Positions 13,953-22,447 of a stretch of DNA of 35,209 bases are shown here, one piece after another. Origin of the DNA: an uncultured Bacilli bacterium (lineage in GTDB: Bacteria > Bacillota_I > Bacilli_A > RF39 > UBA660); the NCBI GenBank assembly GCA_947624175.1, contig CANQJD010000009.1, forward strand, positions 1 through 35,209, in the 5' to 3' direction. How positions within the stretch are numbered: position 1 is the stretch's first letter; the number at the start of each line of letters is the position of its first letter. The notes below the pieces were generated by a model. That model did no database searches. It worked only from the letters and a program-made list of their open reading frames with translations, and was not told the origin of the DNA. The position numbers and the translations under genes are program-made.

Positions 13953-15149
13953 CTAAATTAACTTTAATTCTCTATCTATATTTTCTAAATATAATTTCAT
14001 TTCTTTATCCAAATCTTTAAAATACAACTTCATTCCTTCTTCTAATATATTAAGACTAGCATTTATATCTCTTTCATTTACATTATGACAATTAGGACAT
14101 TTCCACTTTCTCACACTTAAATTCTTAACCTTTTCATTCCGAGAACCACACGAATAGCATATTTGACTACTAGGAAAGTAAGTACTAACTTGATAAACTT
14201 TCTTACCTAGCATCTTTGCTTTATATTTAAATTTATTTATAATGTCACTAAAGTTTGAATTAGATATAGATTTTGCTAAACTAGATGCACCATTTTCTAT
14301 CATTTCTTTGGTTTTTAAATTCTCTAAGAAAACAACATCATTTTCTTTTAATATTTTATTTATCATAATATTATTATAGAATTTCTTTGCATTTCTAATT
14401 TTTTGATTTAATTTTTGGATTTTTATAATTATCTTTTCTCTATTTTTACTTCCTTTTTTACTTCTTGCTAGCCATCTATTTAAACCCTTTAATTTATGTT
14501 CATATCTTGCTAGTTGTTCTTTTATATTTTCTATTTTTTCTCCATCACTTGTTGTCATTAATGTTTTTACTCCTAAATCTATTCCAACCATATTTAAAGA
14601 TGGTTTAAAACTAGGTACTTCTATATCTTCTGATACTAAAACATTAGCATAATATTTACCTGCAACTCTTTTAACTGTTACATTAATTATCTTTTTATCA
14701 AATGTAGTTAAGTTACGATAACCTTTTATTTTTATTTCAGATATTTTAGGTAATTTAATTGTTCTATTTATTAAATCCACTTTTATATTTTGATATTCTT
14801 TATCTTTATGTTCCCTTCTTATACAAGAAGTTCTATAACTACATAGTGAAGAATGTTTTTTGAATTTAGGCTTACCTCCTAAATTATTAAAATATCTAGT
14901 AAAAGCATTTTCTAAATTATCAATTGCACATCTTGGAATTATAGAATCTACTTCTTTCATCCAAGGATAATTTTCTACTAGACTTGGAATATCTTTTTTC
15001 ATATCTTTAAAGTTTAAACTATATTCTTTTTCTTTTAATTCTAAATAATGATTATAAACAAATCTTGTAGTTCCAAGAAAAGAATTAAGTTTTTTCTTTT
15101 GGTCATTATTTGGATATAACCTAAAGGTATAAGTTTTGAATTGACTCAT
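13953..15149 (-). CDS. tnpB: TnpB, RNA-guided DNA endonuclease
   Basis: TnpB cuts DNA matching its omega RNA guide, which helps keep the element at its site; it is the ancestor of Cas12. The protein has an N-terminal wedge region with YTFRLYPNNDQKKKLNSFLG, then a RuvC domain with all three acidic residues: GIDLG (D191), FLENL (E276) and NERDINAS (D361), and a zinc finger CYSCG / CPNC (C331, C334, C351, C354). It looks active. I prefer ATG 15149, behind AGTGAGGATACAAAG, over the track start at 15176, which has no ribosome site; this gives 398 aa. The C-terminal tail repeats an 11-residue unit (MKLYFKDLDKE, MKLYLENIDRE). Confidence 0.93.
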   Translation of the reverse strand: MSQFKTYTFRLYPNNDQKKKLNSFLGTTRFVYNHYLELKEKEYSLNFKDMKKDIPSLVENYPWMKEVDSIIPRCAIDNLENAFTRYFNNLGGKPKFKKHSSLCSYRTSCIRREHKDKEYQNIKVDLINRTIKLPKISEIKIKGYRNLTTFDKKIINVTVKRVAGKYYANVLVSEDIEVPSFKPSLNMVGIDLGVKTLMTTSDGEKIENIKEQLARYEHKLKGLNRWLARSKKGSKNREKIIIKIQKLNQKIRNAKKFYNNIMINKILKENDVVFLENLKTKEMIENGASSLAKSISNSNFSDIINKFKYKAKMLGKKVYQVSTYFPSSQICYSCGSRNEKVKNLSVRKWKCPNCHNVNERDINASLNILEEGMKLYFKDLDKEMKLYLENIDRELKLI

Positions 15150-15374
15150 CTTTGTATCCTCACTTTCTTGACACATTATTATATATTTTATTTTTTATAT
15201 TGGCAAGACTTTTTTAATACTTTTTTTTAGTTTTTTTTCTATTTTTTTGATATCACTTTTTGTTCTTTTATATTTTGTATTTAATTAAGCCCAATAATTT
15301 CTATATGAATTTTGAAACACACTTTCCTATTGTATAAAACCTAATTAATTTTCATAGTATTTAGTGGTGATACA

Positions 15375-15857
15375 ATGAAAATTAAATTAAATCAAAACAT
15401 TAAAACTTTAATAATTGCTATAATTATTCCTTTATTAGTTGGTTTTATATCTTTTTTATTAACCAAAGAGGGAATAAGTAATTATAGTAATAATTTAATT
15501 AAACCAAGTTTTGCTCCTCCTAGTTACTTATTTGGAATAGTCTGGACAATTCTTTATATTCTAATGGGAATATCTAGTTATATAATTTATAATGACATTT
15601 CATCTCATAAGAATATATGTTTACTTATCTATGGTTTAAATTTAGTTCTTAATTTCTTATGGCCAATTATTTTCTTTAATTTAGAATTAAGATTATTTGC
15701 CTTTATCTTTATAATATTTTTAGATATAGTAGTTATTTATATGATAATTTGTTTTCATGGCATTTCTAAAAAAGCTGCTTACTTACAAATACCTTATTTA
15801 ATTTGGTTAATATTTGCAACAATTTTAAATTTTAGTGTTTATTTTTTAAACAGGTGA
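15375..15857 (+). CDS. tspO: TspO/MBR family membrane protein
   Basis: A five-helix membrane protein that binds tetrapyrroles in other bacteria; roles in porphyrin handling and stress have been proposed. Family landmarks are KPSFAPPSYLFGIVWTILY (helix 1-2 region, with the conserved Pro-Pro and Trp), LNFLWPIIFF in helix 3, and AAYLQIPYLIWLIFATILN in helix 5. The 160-aa length is normal. GGTGAT at 15366-15371 precedes ATG 15375. It lies just beyond the TnpB element. The TATAAT of the following dinB gene lies right after its stop codon. Confidence 0.93.
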   Translation: MKIKLNQNIKTLIIAIIIPLLVGFISFLLTKEGISNYSNNLIKPSFAPPSYLFGIVWTILYILMGISSYIIYNDISSHKNICLLIYGLNLVLNFLWPIIFFNLELRLFAFIFIIFLDIVVIYMIICFHGISKKAAYLQIPYLIWLIFATILNFSVYFLNR

Positions 15858-15885
15858 ATGTATAATATTCATAAGGGTGGGTCTT

Positions 15886-17076
15886 ATGAATATTATTTTT
15901 CATGTTGATGTTAATAATGCATTTCTATCTTGGAGTGCTGTTTATCTTCTTAAAAATGGATACAAGGAAGATATTAGATTAATTCCTAGTGTCATAGCTG
16001 GAGATGAAGCTAAAAGACATGGAATAGTCTTGGCTAAAAGTGAAGTTGCTAAAAAATATGGAATTAAAACAGCTGAAACTTTACATTCAGCAAGATTAAA
16101 ATGTAAAAATTTAGAAGTATTTAAACCTAATTTTGAATTTTATAAAGAAACATCAGATAAACTTTATGAATATTTTTTAAGTTTTACACCTGATGTTGAA
16201 AGATTTTCAATTGATGAATGTTTTTTAGATTTATCTAATACGACTCTTTTATATGATGATGTTTTAGAACTTGCATATCATATGAAAAATGAAATTAAAG
16301 ATAAGTTTGGCTTTACAGTTAATATAGGAATAGGTAATAATAAATTATGTGCTAAAATGGCTGGTGATTTTTCAAAGCCTGATAAAGTTCATACTTTATT
16401 TAATAATGAAATTAAAGATAAACTTTGGCCTTTACCGGTTGAAGACTTGTTATTTGTTGGAAAAAGTAGTAGTCAAGAATTAAGAAATATTGGAATTAAG
16501 ACAATTGGTGATTTAGCTCATTGTGATGAATCTTTATTAAGAAAACACTTTAAAAATCGAAGTAAGTTCATGATTGAATATGCTAATGGAATAGATGACT
16601 CGAAGGTTATTAGTAAAACAGGTAAAAATAAATGTATTAGTTTTTCAGAGACTTTAGAATTTGATACCAATGATAAAGAGTTTTTAAAAAGAAAACTTAT
16701 GGTTATGTGTGAAAAAATAGGCATAAAATTAAGAAAAGAAAAGTTATATGCAAGAACGATAGCAATTACAATCAAAACTAATTATTTTAAAGATTATTCT
16801 CATCAAAAGAAACTTGTTAACGAAACTAATAATACAATGGAATTATATCAAGCGGTTTTAGATATTTTGGATACGATAGTTGCATCTAACTTAGTTAGAA
16901 ATATTGGAGTTCGAGTATCTGATTTAGTTAACTTTAAAAGTAATCAAATATCTTTCTTTGATAATCAAGATCAAAATGATGATAAAATTCAAAAAATGGT
17001 TGATGACATCAATGAAAAATATAATGATTTAAAGATAATGCCAGCTATCTTTTATAAAAAAGATAAAAATGAATAA
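15886..17076 (+). CDS. dinB: DNA polymerase IV-like Y-family polymerase
   Basis: A translesion polymerase that copies past damaged bases without proofreading. The catalytic carboxylates are in FHVDVNNAF (D8) and FSIDECFLD (D110, E111). The helix-hairpin-helix is near LFVGKSSSQELRNIGIKTIGDL, and the little-finger domain begins around residue 240. The C-terminus has a sliding-clamp motif QISFF (354-358). I start at ATG 15886, five bases after AAGGGTGG; the GTG at 15877 lies inside that site. TATAAT at 15861-15866 is the likely -10 box, giving a leader of about 13 nt. A SOS box is not seen. Confidence 0.93.
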   Translation: MNIIFHVDVNNAFLSWSAVYLLKNGYKEDIRLIPSVIAGDEAKRHGIVLAKSEVAKKYGIKTAETLHSARLKCKNLEVFKPNFEFYKETSDKLYEYFLSFTPDVERFSIDECFLDLSNTTLLYDDVLELAYHMKNEIKDKFGFTVNIGIGNNKLCAKMAGDFSKPDKVHTLFNNEIKDKLWPLPVEDLLFVGKSSSQELRNIGIKTIGDLAHCDESLLRKHFKNRSKFMIEYANGIDDSKVISKTGKNKCISFSETLEFDTNDKEFLKRKLMVMCEKIGIKLRKEKLYARTIAITIKTNYFKDYSHQKKLVNETNNTMELYQAVLDILDTIVASNLVRNIGVRVSDLVNFKSNQISFFDNQDQNDDKIQKMVDDINEKYNDLKIMPAIFYKKDKNE

Positions 17077-17117
17077 ATCTATCTGTCAAGGTTGTGTCAA
17101 ATAGATTTATTTTTTTA
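17072..17117 (+). terminator. Terminator of dinB
   Basis: AATAAATCTAT and ATAGATTTATT form a perfect 11-bp stem around an 18-nt loop, followed by a T-run. The stem includes the stop codon. Confidence 0.75.
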
Positions 17118-17152
17118 TTTATTTGTTTTATTATAAATCTAGGAGGTTTTTT

Positions 17153-19564
17153 ATGCATGCTGTAATACTAAGAAGATTAAAAATAAACGATGAAAATTAT
17201 TATCAAATGTTAGATAAAGTTGAAGGTAAAGAAATAAGTGATGGATTTATTAGAGTTATTAAAGGACATAATAAATTTGAAGGGCAAGATATTGTTTCCA
17301 TAGATAATAAAGAAAACGAGGTTGTTTATTTAGAAATAGATGATATTTTAAATGAACAAATAAGAGGAAACGAAACAGAGTTTTTTAAGAATGATATAGA
17401 TAATATGATCATACCAATCGATGATATTGTTGAAAAAAATAAAGTTATTTTGGCCTTTTATAATAAATATAAAGATTTTCGAATTATTCCAGATTATAAT
17501 TTAGATGAGTGTATTAATTCATTAGAGGCAAAATTAAAATCAAAAGTTTTAGGTCAAGATGAAGTAATTGAAAAACTTATTAGTAAAATATACAATAATC
17601 AAATGTATTTTAAATCTGATTTAGCTATTGATGTTATGCGTAAAAACAAACGTAATGCTTTAATCATGGGACCTATTGGAACTGGTAAAACAACTATCAA
17701 AAATGCTTTAGTTGAATCTAGTTCGGAAATACCTATTGTTGAAATTGAGTTAACTGATAGTTATTTAAGTGATGCAGCTAATATTGTTAATTTTTTAACA
17801 AATGCTAGTAAAGGTAATTTATATTTGGCTCAAAGAGGAATTGTGGTAATTGATAATATTAATTCTAATAATTCTAAATTTTCAACTGATGAAGATGGGA
17901 TCGATGATGAAAATTTATATTTAAAATCATTAGAAAAATTAATTAAGTCAACTAAAATTTATTTTCCAACTAAAAATGATGAAACTTTTGCATTTGATTT
18001 TTCTTTAATAACTTTTGTTTGTTTCGTAGATACTTATTATAAAGAAGAAGATGAATCTAAAAATTATTATGAAAAAATGCATAATGAAGATTATTTAGAT
18101 TTAGGTCTTACAGGAGAATTTTTAGTTACTTGTTTTGATGATGAAATTATTTATATGAATGAAATGACAGAAGAATTAGCTTTAAAGATTTTGAAAGATA
18201 AAAACTTATCGCCTTTATATCAATATAAGAAAACTTTAGAAAATTCTGGACGGAAAGTAAAAGTTAGTAAAAAGTTTGTTGATTTGTTAATTGAAAGAGG
18301 TTTAGAAACCAATGAAGGGTTTGATGGAATTATTCGATTTTTTAAATATGCTGTTGAAACCAAAGATAGAAACTTAAAAAATATTGTTTTTAGGGAAAGC
18401 GATTTAAAGAATTTAAGAGTAGGTTCAGCAGGTACAGATTTTTTAGAAGATATGGATGATGAAGATGAATATGGTACTAATACAGAAAAAGTAACTTCTT
18501 CTGATGATGGACTTGATGTTGATGTTAAAAATCGAACTATCAATGGCTTACATGTTATGGATGCTGTTAATTTAATTAAAAAAGAAATTAAGGGGCAAGA
18601 TGAACAAGTATTTAGAATTGTTAATGCTTTTTATAACCATACTTTAAATAGGTATAAAGGATTTTCAGAAGATGAATTTAGAAAACTAAAACAAAATGTT
18701 TTCTTGATAGCTTCAACTGGAGTTGGAAAAACAGCTATCTTTGAAGCCTTAGCAAGAACTTTTAAATTACCTTTTAAAAGAGATTCTATTAATAGTTATA
18801 CGGCTAGTGGTTATGTTGGTAAAAGTGTTGAAGATTTAATTTTAGGTTTAATCTCTTCAGCTAGCGAAAATGCTACGAAAGCTCAATATGGTATTTTAGG
18901 TTTAGATGAATTTGATAAATTAGCAAGGGATTCCGGAGATGTTGGATTTGGAAGAAAAGTTCAAGAAGAATTATTAACTTTAATTGAAGGTGACGTCAGA
19001 GATGTTCAAAAGAGTATTTATTCCAAGCCTTTTAAGTTTAATACTGAATACTTATTTATTATACTAATGGGAGCTTGTCAAGATATTGATAAAGTAATAG
19101 AAAATAGAATAAAAAATTCAAGAAAATTAGGTTTTGCTAATAATGAAAAAGCTATCTCAAAAGAAGTAACCAGAAAAGATTTGCTGGCTTATGGTTTTGA
19201 AGAACAAGTTCTAGCAAGAGTTCCTAATATTATAAGATTAAATGATTTATCAAAAGAAGTATTATTAGAAATCATTGAAAGTGAAATGGGTTATGTTAAC
19301 TTAATGAAAAGGTCTTATGAACTATCTAATATAAAAATAAACATGACTGATAACTTTAAACATAATTTAGCAAGTGAAGCCTTTGATTTAAAAGTTGGTG
19401 CTAGAGGTATTAGACAATTATTTGAAGTTATAGTAAATGAGATAGATAAAAATATTCAAAATGGTGATATATCAGAAGTTAATATCGGGGATAATGCTTT
19501 ACATGATTTTACGGATATAACTTATATAAAAAGAAAAAATAAAGTTAAAAAGTTAAAAAAATAA
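17153..19564 (+). CDS. Tandem ClpX-like AAA+ ATPase (two ATPase domains), unknown
   Basis: An 803-aa protein from ATG 17153, which follows AGGAGG by six bases. Residues 1-125 look like an unfamiliar N-terminal domain with no zinc finger. Domain 1 (about 130-420) has Walker A GPIGTGKT (173-180), but the Walker B reads VVIDN, lacking the catalytic Glu, and the arginine-finger region reads LTGEFLVT, lacking Arg; it probably binds ATP without hydrolysis. An acidic linker follows (EDMDDEDEYG). Domain 2 (about 480-780) is ClpX-like and complete: Walker A ASTGVGKT (520-527), pore loop GYVG (553-556), Walker B GLDE (583-586), Arg finger LARVP (R689), sensor 2 GARGIR. Its LGF (659-661) sits where ClpX has its ClpP-docking IGF loop. 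It is probably a protein unfoldase. It stands alone between terminators. Confidence 0.8.
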   Translation: MHAVILRRLKINDENYYQMLDKVEGKEISDGFIRVIKGHNKFEGQDIVSIDNKENEVVYLEIDDILNEQIRGNETEFFKNDIDNMIIPIDDIVEKNKVILAFYNKYKDFRIIPDYNLDECINSLEAKLKSKVLGQDEVIEKLISKIYNNQMYFKSDLAIDVMRKNKRNALIMGPIGTGKTTIKNALVESSSEIPIVEIELTDSYLSDAANIVNFLTNASKGNLYLAQRGIVVIDNINSNNSKFSTDEDGIDDENLYLKSLEKLIKSTKIYFPTKNDETFAFDFSLITFVCFVDTYYKEEDESKNYYEKMHNEDYLDLGLTGEFLVTCFDDEIIYMNEMTEELALKILKDKNLSPLYQYKKTLENSGRKVKVSKKFVDLLIERGLETNEGFDGIIRFFKYAVETKDRNLKNIVFRESDLKNLRVGSAGTDFLEDMDDEDEYGTNTEKVTSSDDGLDVDVKNRTINGLHVMDAVNLIKKEIKGQDEQVFRIVNAFYNHTLNRYKGFSEDEFRKLKQNVFLIASTGVGKTAIFEALARTFKLPFKRDSINSYTASGYVGKSVEDLILGLISSASENATKAQYGILGLDEFDKLARDSGDVGFGRKVQEELLTLIEGDVRDVQKSIYSKPFKFNTEYLFIILMGACQDIDKVIENRIKNSRKLGFANNEKAISKEVTRKDLLAYGFEEQVLARVPNIIRLNDLSKEVLLEIIESEMGYVNLMKRSYELSNIKINMTDNFKHNLASEAFDLKVGARGIRQLFEVIVNEIDKNIQNGDISEVNIGDNALHDFTDITYIKRKNKVKKLKK

Positions 19565-19565
19565 G

Positions 19566-19594
19566 TTCCTGGAAATTAATTTTCTAGGAATTTT
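19566..19594 (+). terminator. Terminator of the AAA+ gene
   Basis: TTCCTGGAAA pairs with TTTCTAGGAA (one G-U) with a short loop and TTTT. Confidence 0.6.
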
Positions 19595-19642
19595 GAAATT
19601 TGATGTTGAAAAAAATTTTTTCTCTAAATTGTAAAGAAAAAT

Positions 19643-19673
19643 GGTCTCAATTTTTAAAATTGACCTTTTTTTT
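19643..19673 (+). terminator. Second terminator downstream of the AAA+ gene
   Basis: GGTC-TC-AATTTT pairs with AAAATTGACC (2-nt bulge), followed by eight T. Together with the hairpin at 19566 it isolates the following gene. Confidence 0.65.
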
Positions 19674-19744
19674 AACCCTCAATTTGGCAAATTAATCTTA
19701 TTATTTCAATCAATTTGACGATTTGAGCAATTTTTGTCTATAAT

Positions 19745-19758
19745 TTGTAAATTTACAA
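19745..19758. promoter_or_regulatory. Palindrome, possible operator of the Rpn-type gene
   Basis: TTGTAAATTTACAA is a perfect 14-bp palindrome ending 3 bp before the -35 box of the 19813 gene. A second inverted repeat, AATTTG-G-CAAATT, lies at 19681-19693, and TCAATTTG occurs three times between 19679 and 19798. No regulator gene is adjacent. Confidence 0.35.
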
Positions 19759-19761
19759 TAT

Positions 19762-19790
19762 TTGACATATTTTGTAATCTATGTTATAGT
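19762..19790 (+). promoter_or_regulatory. Strong sigma-A promoter of the Rpn-type gene
   Basis: Consensus TTGACA (19762-19767), 17-nt spacer, TATAGT (19785-19790) with an extended TG at 19782-19783. Leader of about 16 nt with AAGGAGG at 19799-19805. This is the best promoter in the window. Confidence 0.8.
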
Positions 19791-19812
19791 CAATTTGCAA
19801 GGAGGAATTAGT

Positions 19813-20874
19813 ATGACAAAAGAAGCAAATAATCATAAAAAAGGAGAAATAATTCAATGTATTAAAGATACTAATGCTAAAGCTTTATTTGGTAATGTTA
19901 ATAATCTAGATATTACAACTTTTATAGTATCTTGTATTTTAAAAATAGATTATAAAGAATTAGAAGGAAATATAAGTTTACAACCTTTAAAAATAATCGA
20001 AGGAGTAAAAAATGAAATGGTTCCAGAATGTGATGTAGTTATAAAAGTAAAGTTAAATAATAAGGAAAGAATAATCGTATTAGAATTTAATTACTTCACA
20101 ATGGATTTAGCAAGTTTCTTTAAGAATAGCAATTATACTTTTAAAGAGAAGAAAAACTTATCAAAAGCTCATCAATTAAAATTAAATAGAAATTTATTTT
20201 ACGTATTGAAAATAATAAGTAGTAGAATTAAGAAAGGAAATAACTATACTGAGATAATACCTGTAACCTTAGTAAACTTTAATACATTTTCTAAAAAGAA
20301 TAAGAAATTAAATAAATATGGAGTAGTAGATATATTAGATACCAGTGATTATTATTCAGAAAATTTAGAAATATTTAATTTAGATATTGTCAAATGTTAT
20401 CAAGCAGTGTATAATAATAAGTATCAAGGAAGTAATATATATGAAGAGAATTTAATAATAATGGGTGCTATAATGGCTACTAATAAATATAGTGAAGTAA
20501 AAGAGCTAGTAGCAAGACTTCATATAAAAGAAGAGATAAAAGAAAGGATGATGGAGGTGATCGAGAATATGATGGGAGAAGGAGAATTAGGTCTATATTA
20601 TTATCCAGACCAAGAAAAGAAGGATTTTGATGAGGCTTTATTAGAGTTATGTAGGAAAGAAGGAAGGTCTGAAGGAATTAATATTGGAATGTCTAAAGGA
20701 ATTAATATTGGAAGATCTGAAGGATTAACATTAGGTCGTGCTGAACAACAAAGAGATATAATTATTAATATGTATAAAGCTAATGAAGTAATAGAAAAAA
20801 TTAGCAAATATACAGAATTACCAATTAAAAAGATTAAACAAGTAATTAATGATTATTTGAAAAATAATAAATAA
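19813..20874 (+). CDS. Rpn-type PD-(D/E)XK nuclease family protein
   Basis: It belongs to the Rpn/YhgA-like group, often annotated as PD-(D/E)XK nuclease family transposase; characterised members are recombination-promoting nucleases, some with anti-phage roles. Features: an N-terminal KALFGN segment, the core acid in ECDVVIKV, and the catalytic strand VLEFN (E-x-N variant of E-x-Q). A helical region follows with HIKEEIKERMMEVIENM, then an 8-residue repeat (SEGINIGM, SKGINIGR, SEGLTLGR) and a C-terminal helix. I use ATG 19813 (353 aa) after AAGGAGG; the track start is in the promoter. It has an unusually strong promoter and terminators on both sides, as expected of an independently acquired gene. 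Confidence 0.8.
   Translation: MTKEANNHKKGEIIQCIKDTNAKALFGNVNNLDITTFIVSCILKIDYKELEGNISLQPLKIIEGVKNEMVPECDVVIKVKLNNKERIIVLEFNYFTMDLASFFKNSNYTFKEKKNLSKAHQLKLNRNLFYVLKIISSRIKKGNNYTEIIPVTLVNFNTFSKKNKKLNKYGVVDILDTSDYYSENLEIFNLDIVKCYQAVYNNKYQGSNIYEENLIIMGAIMATNKYSEVKELVARLHIKEEIKERMMEVIENMMGEGELGLYYYPDQEKKDFDEALLELCRKEGRSEGINIGMSKGINIGRSEGLTLGRAEQQRDIIINMYKANEVIEKISKYTELPIKKIKQVINDYLKNNK
20668..20739 (+). repeat. Three tandem 24-bp coding repeats in the Rpn-type gene
   Basis: Units of 24 bp begin with TCTGAAGGA or TCTAAAGGA and encode S-[EK]-G-x-x-[IL]-G-[RM]. The first two units are nearly identical at DNA level (GGAATTAATATTGGA in both); the third has drifted. Rpn proteins often carry such variable-number tails. 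Confidence 0.8.
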
Positions 20875-20932
20875 TAAGATGTATTGTGTTTTAGAAAGTA
20901 TAAATATATTCGAGTAAAGAATTAGAAATTAT

Positions 20933-20963
20933 AAAAAAATAGAATAATATCTATTTTTTTTTT
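20933..20963 (+). terminator. Terminator of the Rpn-type gene
   Basis: AAAAAAATAGA and TCTATTTTTTT form an 11-bp all but one A-T stem around ATAATA, within a run of ten T. Confidence 0.6.
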
Positions 20964-21004
20964 GAAAAGTATGCTAAAATATTAATAGAATAAAGGGTGA
21001 TACA

Positions 21005-22441
21005 ATGAATAAGAAAACAGTTTTGTTTTTAATAAATGGATTTGGTGTTGAAAAAAAAGAATCTTTTTCTATTTATGATGCATCTATAATGCCAACTTTT
21101 GATATGTTAACAAAAACTCATATGTTTTCAACTATTGATTCAAAAGTTAGTAATTATTTTGATGCTTATAGAAATATTAGTTTAGATGTAAATGAATTAT
21201 ATAATTATACTTTAATAGATAAAGATGTTGTTAATAAAACTTTAGTTAATAATCAGGTATTACAAAAATTAAAAAATGATTTTGATACTAAAAAGAGTAA
21301 TTTACATATTTTTTGTTTAGTTGATACAAGTATGAAGATAGTTGAACATTTAAAAGAAACTTTAAAATATCTAAATCCTAATAAAGATAAAAAGGTTTAT
21401 TTACATTTAATCATCTCAAGTATTAATATTGAAGATTATAAAGGATTAATTGAAGTGTTTAGTCATCTTAATATTGAAATGGCAAGTTATGCTCCAATTG
21501 GGTTTATCATGGGATTATCGGCTATTGATAATACAGCGAAAGCAGTTGATTTAAACTTCTTCTTTAAAATGTTTATTTCAAAAGTTGGAGAAAAGTGGCA
21601 ATCATTTACTCAAAAATTTGATGTATTATATGCAACAAGGGCTTTACCTAGAAATACGAAACCATTTATGATTAATACAAATTTTGAACTTAGCAAAGAT
21701 GATATTTTCTTCTTCTATAATTATGATAATATTAATTTAACTAACTTTATAGATTCTTTATCAGGTATTGCTTTTGGAAGTGAAACTAATAACTTTTCAT
21801 ATTATTCATTATTTAATGTTACGAGTAATAAACAAATACCATTTATGTATAATCTAGAAACTGCTAAATATTCAATGGTATCTAATCTTGAAAGTATTAA
21901 AGCAACCGGTTTAGTTTTATGTTCTAATGATAAAATACCGATTATCAATTATTTCTGTAATGGACTTAAAAATGAAGCAACTGATACTTTAAAATTTGTA
22001 GATATTACACCATATGAAAATAATCCAACGGGAATAGTATCAATTATTAATCAATTTAATAGTGATTTAATTATTGTTAATTTTGATGTTGATAATGTTT
22101 CAACAGTTGATGAATTAAAAACGAAACTTACGAATGTTGATAATGTTTTAAAAGCCGTTTATGATAATATTAATGGAAGTAAATATACTTTGATTGTTTC
22201 ATCTTTATATGGAATGAATAAACTTTTAAAAACTGAAAGGGGTACCAATGCTAATGTTATTTTTGCAGGAAGAGTACCATTTATCTATATAGATGATTTT
22301 ATAACAGGTAAAAATTATTTAATTGAACCAGGTACAATTAATGATATACCTAAAAGTGTTTATAAAAATATTAAAAGAGATAGTAACTTTGATTCCATTG
22401 TTGAAAAGAAAAATGGTTTATATAAACTATTCTTTAAGTAG
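21005..22441 (+). CDS. Degenerate phosphoglycerate-mutase-like protein (alkaline phosphatase fold)
   Basis: The order of elements follows 2,3-bisphosphoglycerate-independent phosphoglycerate mutase (iPGM), but its metal and active-site signatures are replaced. The first strand reads LFLINGFG instead of LxILDGWG; no GNSEVGH serine motif is found; the region of NFANPDMVGH reads IVNFDVDNVS (about 357-366); and TADHGNAE reads VSSLYGMNK (about 398-406). The cofactor-binding half keeps DTSMKIVEHLKETLKYLNPNKDKKVYLHLI, akin to the iPGM insert domain. It is therefore probably a non-catalytic binding or regulatory protein. AAGGGTGAT precedes ATG 21005. It is the first gene of an operon with a DUF1538 protein (6-bp gap) and a PII-like protein. 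Confidence 0.65.
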   Translation: MNKKTVLFLINGFGVEKKESFSIYDASIMPTFDMLTKTHMFSTIDSKVSNYFDAYRNISLDVNELYNYTLIDKDVVNKTLVNNQVLQKLKNDFDTKKSNLHIFCLVDTSMKIVEHLKETLKYLNPNKDKKVYLHLIISSINIEDYKGLIEVFSHLNIEMASYAPIGFIMGLSAIDNTAKAVDLNFFFKMFISKVGEKWQSFTQKFDVLYATRALPRNTKPFMINTNFELSKDDIFFFYNYDNINLTNFIDSLSGIAFGSETNNFSYYSLFNVTSNKQIPFMYNLETAKYSMVSNLESIKATGLVLCSNDKIPIINYFCNGLKNEATDTLKFVDITPYENNPTGIVSIINQFNSDLIIVNFDVDNVSTVDELKTKLTNVDNVLKAVYDNINGSKYTLIVSSLYGMNKLLKTERGTNANVIFAGRVPFIYIDDFITGKNYLIEPGTINDIPKSVYKNIKRDSNFDSIVEKKNGLYKLFFK

Positions 22442-22447
22442 GTTATC

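Larger units (their letters stand above)
13808..15266 (-). mobile_element. TnpB-only element of the IS200/IS605 or IS607 group
   Basis: The element comprises tnpB and the structured right end. No tnpA (HUH or serine recombinase) gene is present, so it cannot move without help. Approximate limits are taken from AGAACAAAAGT at 13808-13818 and its near inverted copy ACTTTTTGTTCT at 15255-15266. IS605-type elements do not have true terminal inverted repeats, so these limits are a guess. The element interrupts the + strand gene series between 13219-13806 and tspO. Confidence 0.5.

Noticed and set aside
13808-15266. AGAACAAAAGT / ACTTTTTGTTCT as true terminal inverted repeats
   Set aside because: IS200/IS605 elements end in subterminal hairpins, not inverted repeats, and the match is short and A/T-rich. 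I used it only as a rough boundary.
21005-22441. Frameshift or pseudogene explanation for the iPGM-like protein
   Set aside because: The frame is open for 478 codons with normal codon use, a good ribosome site and tight operon spacing. Loss of motifs looks like divergence, not decay.
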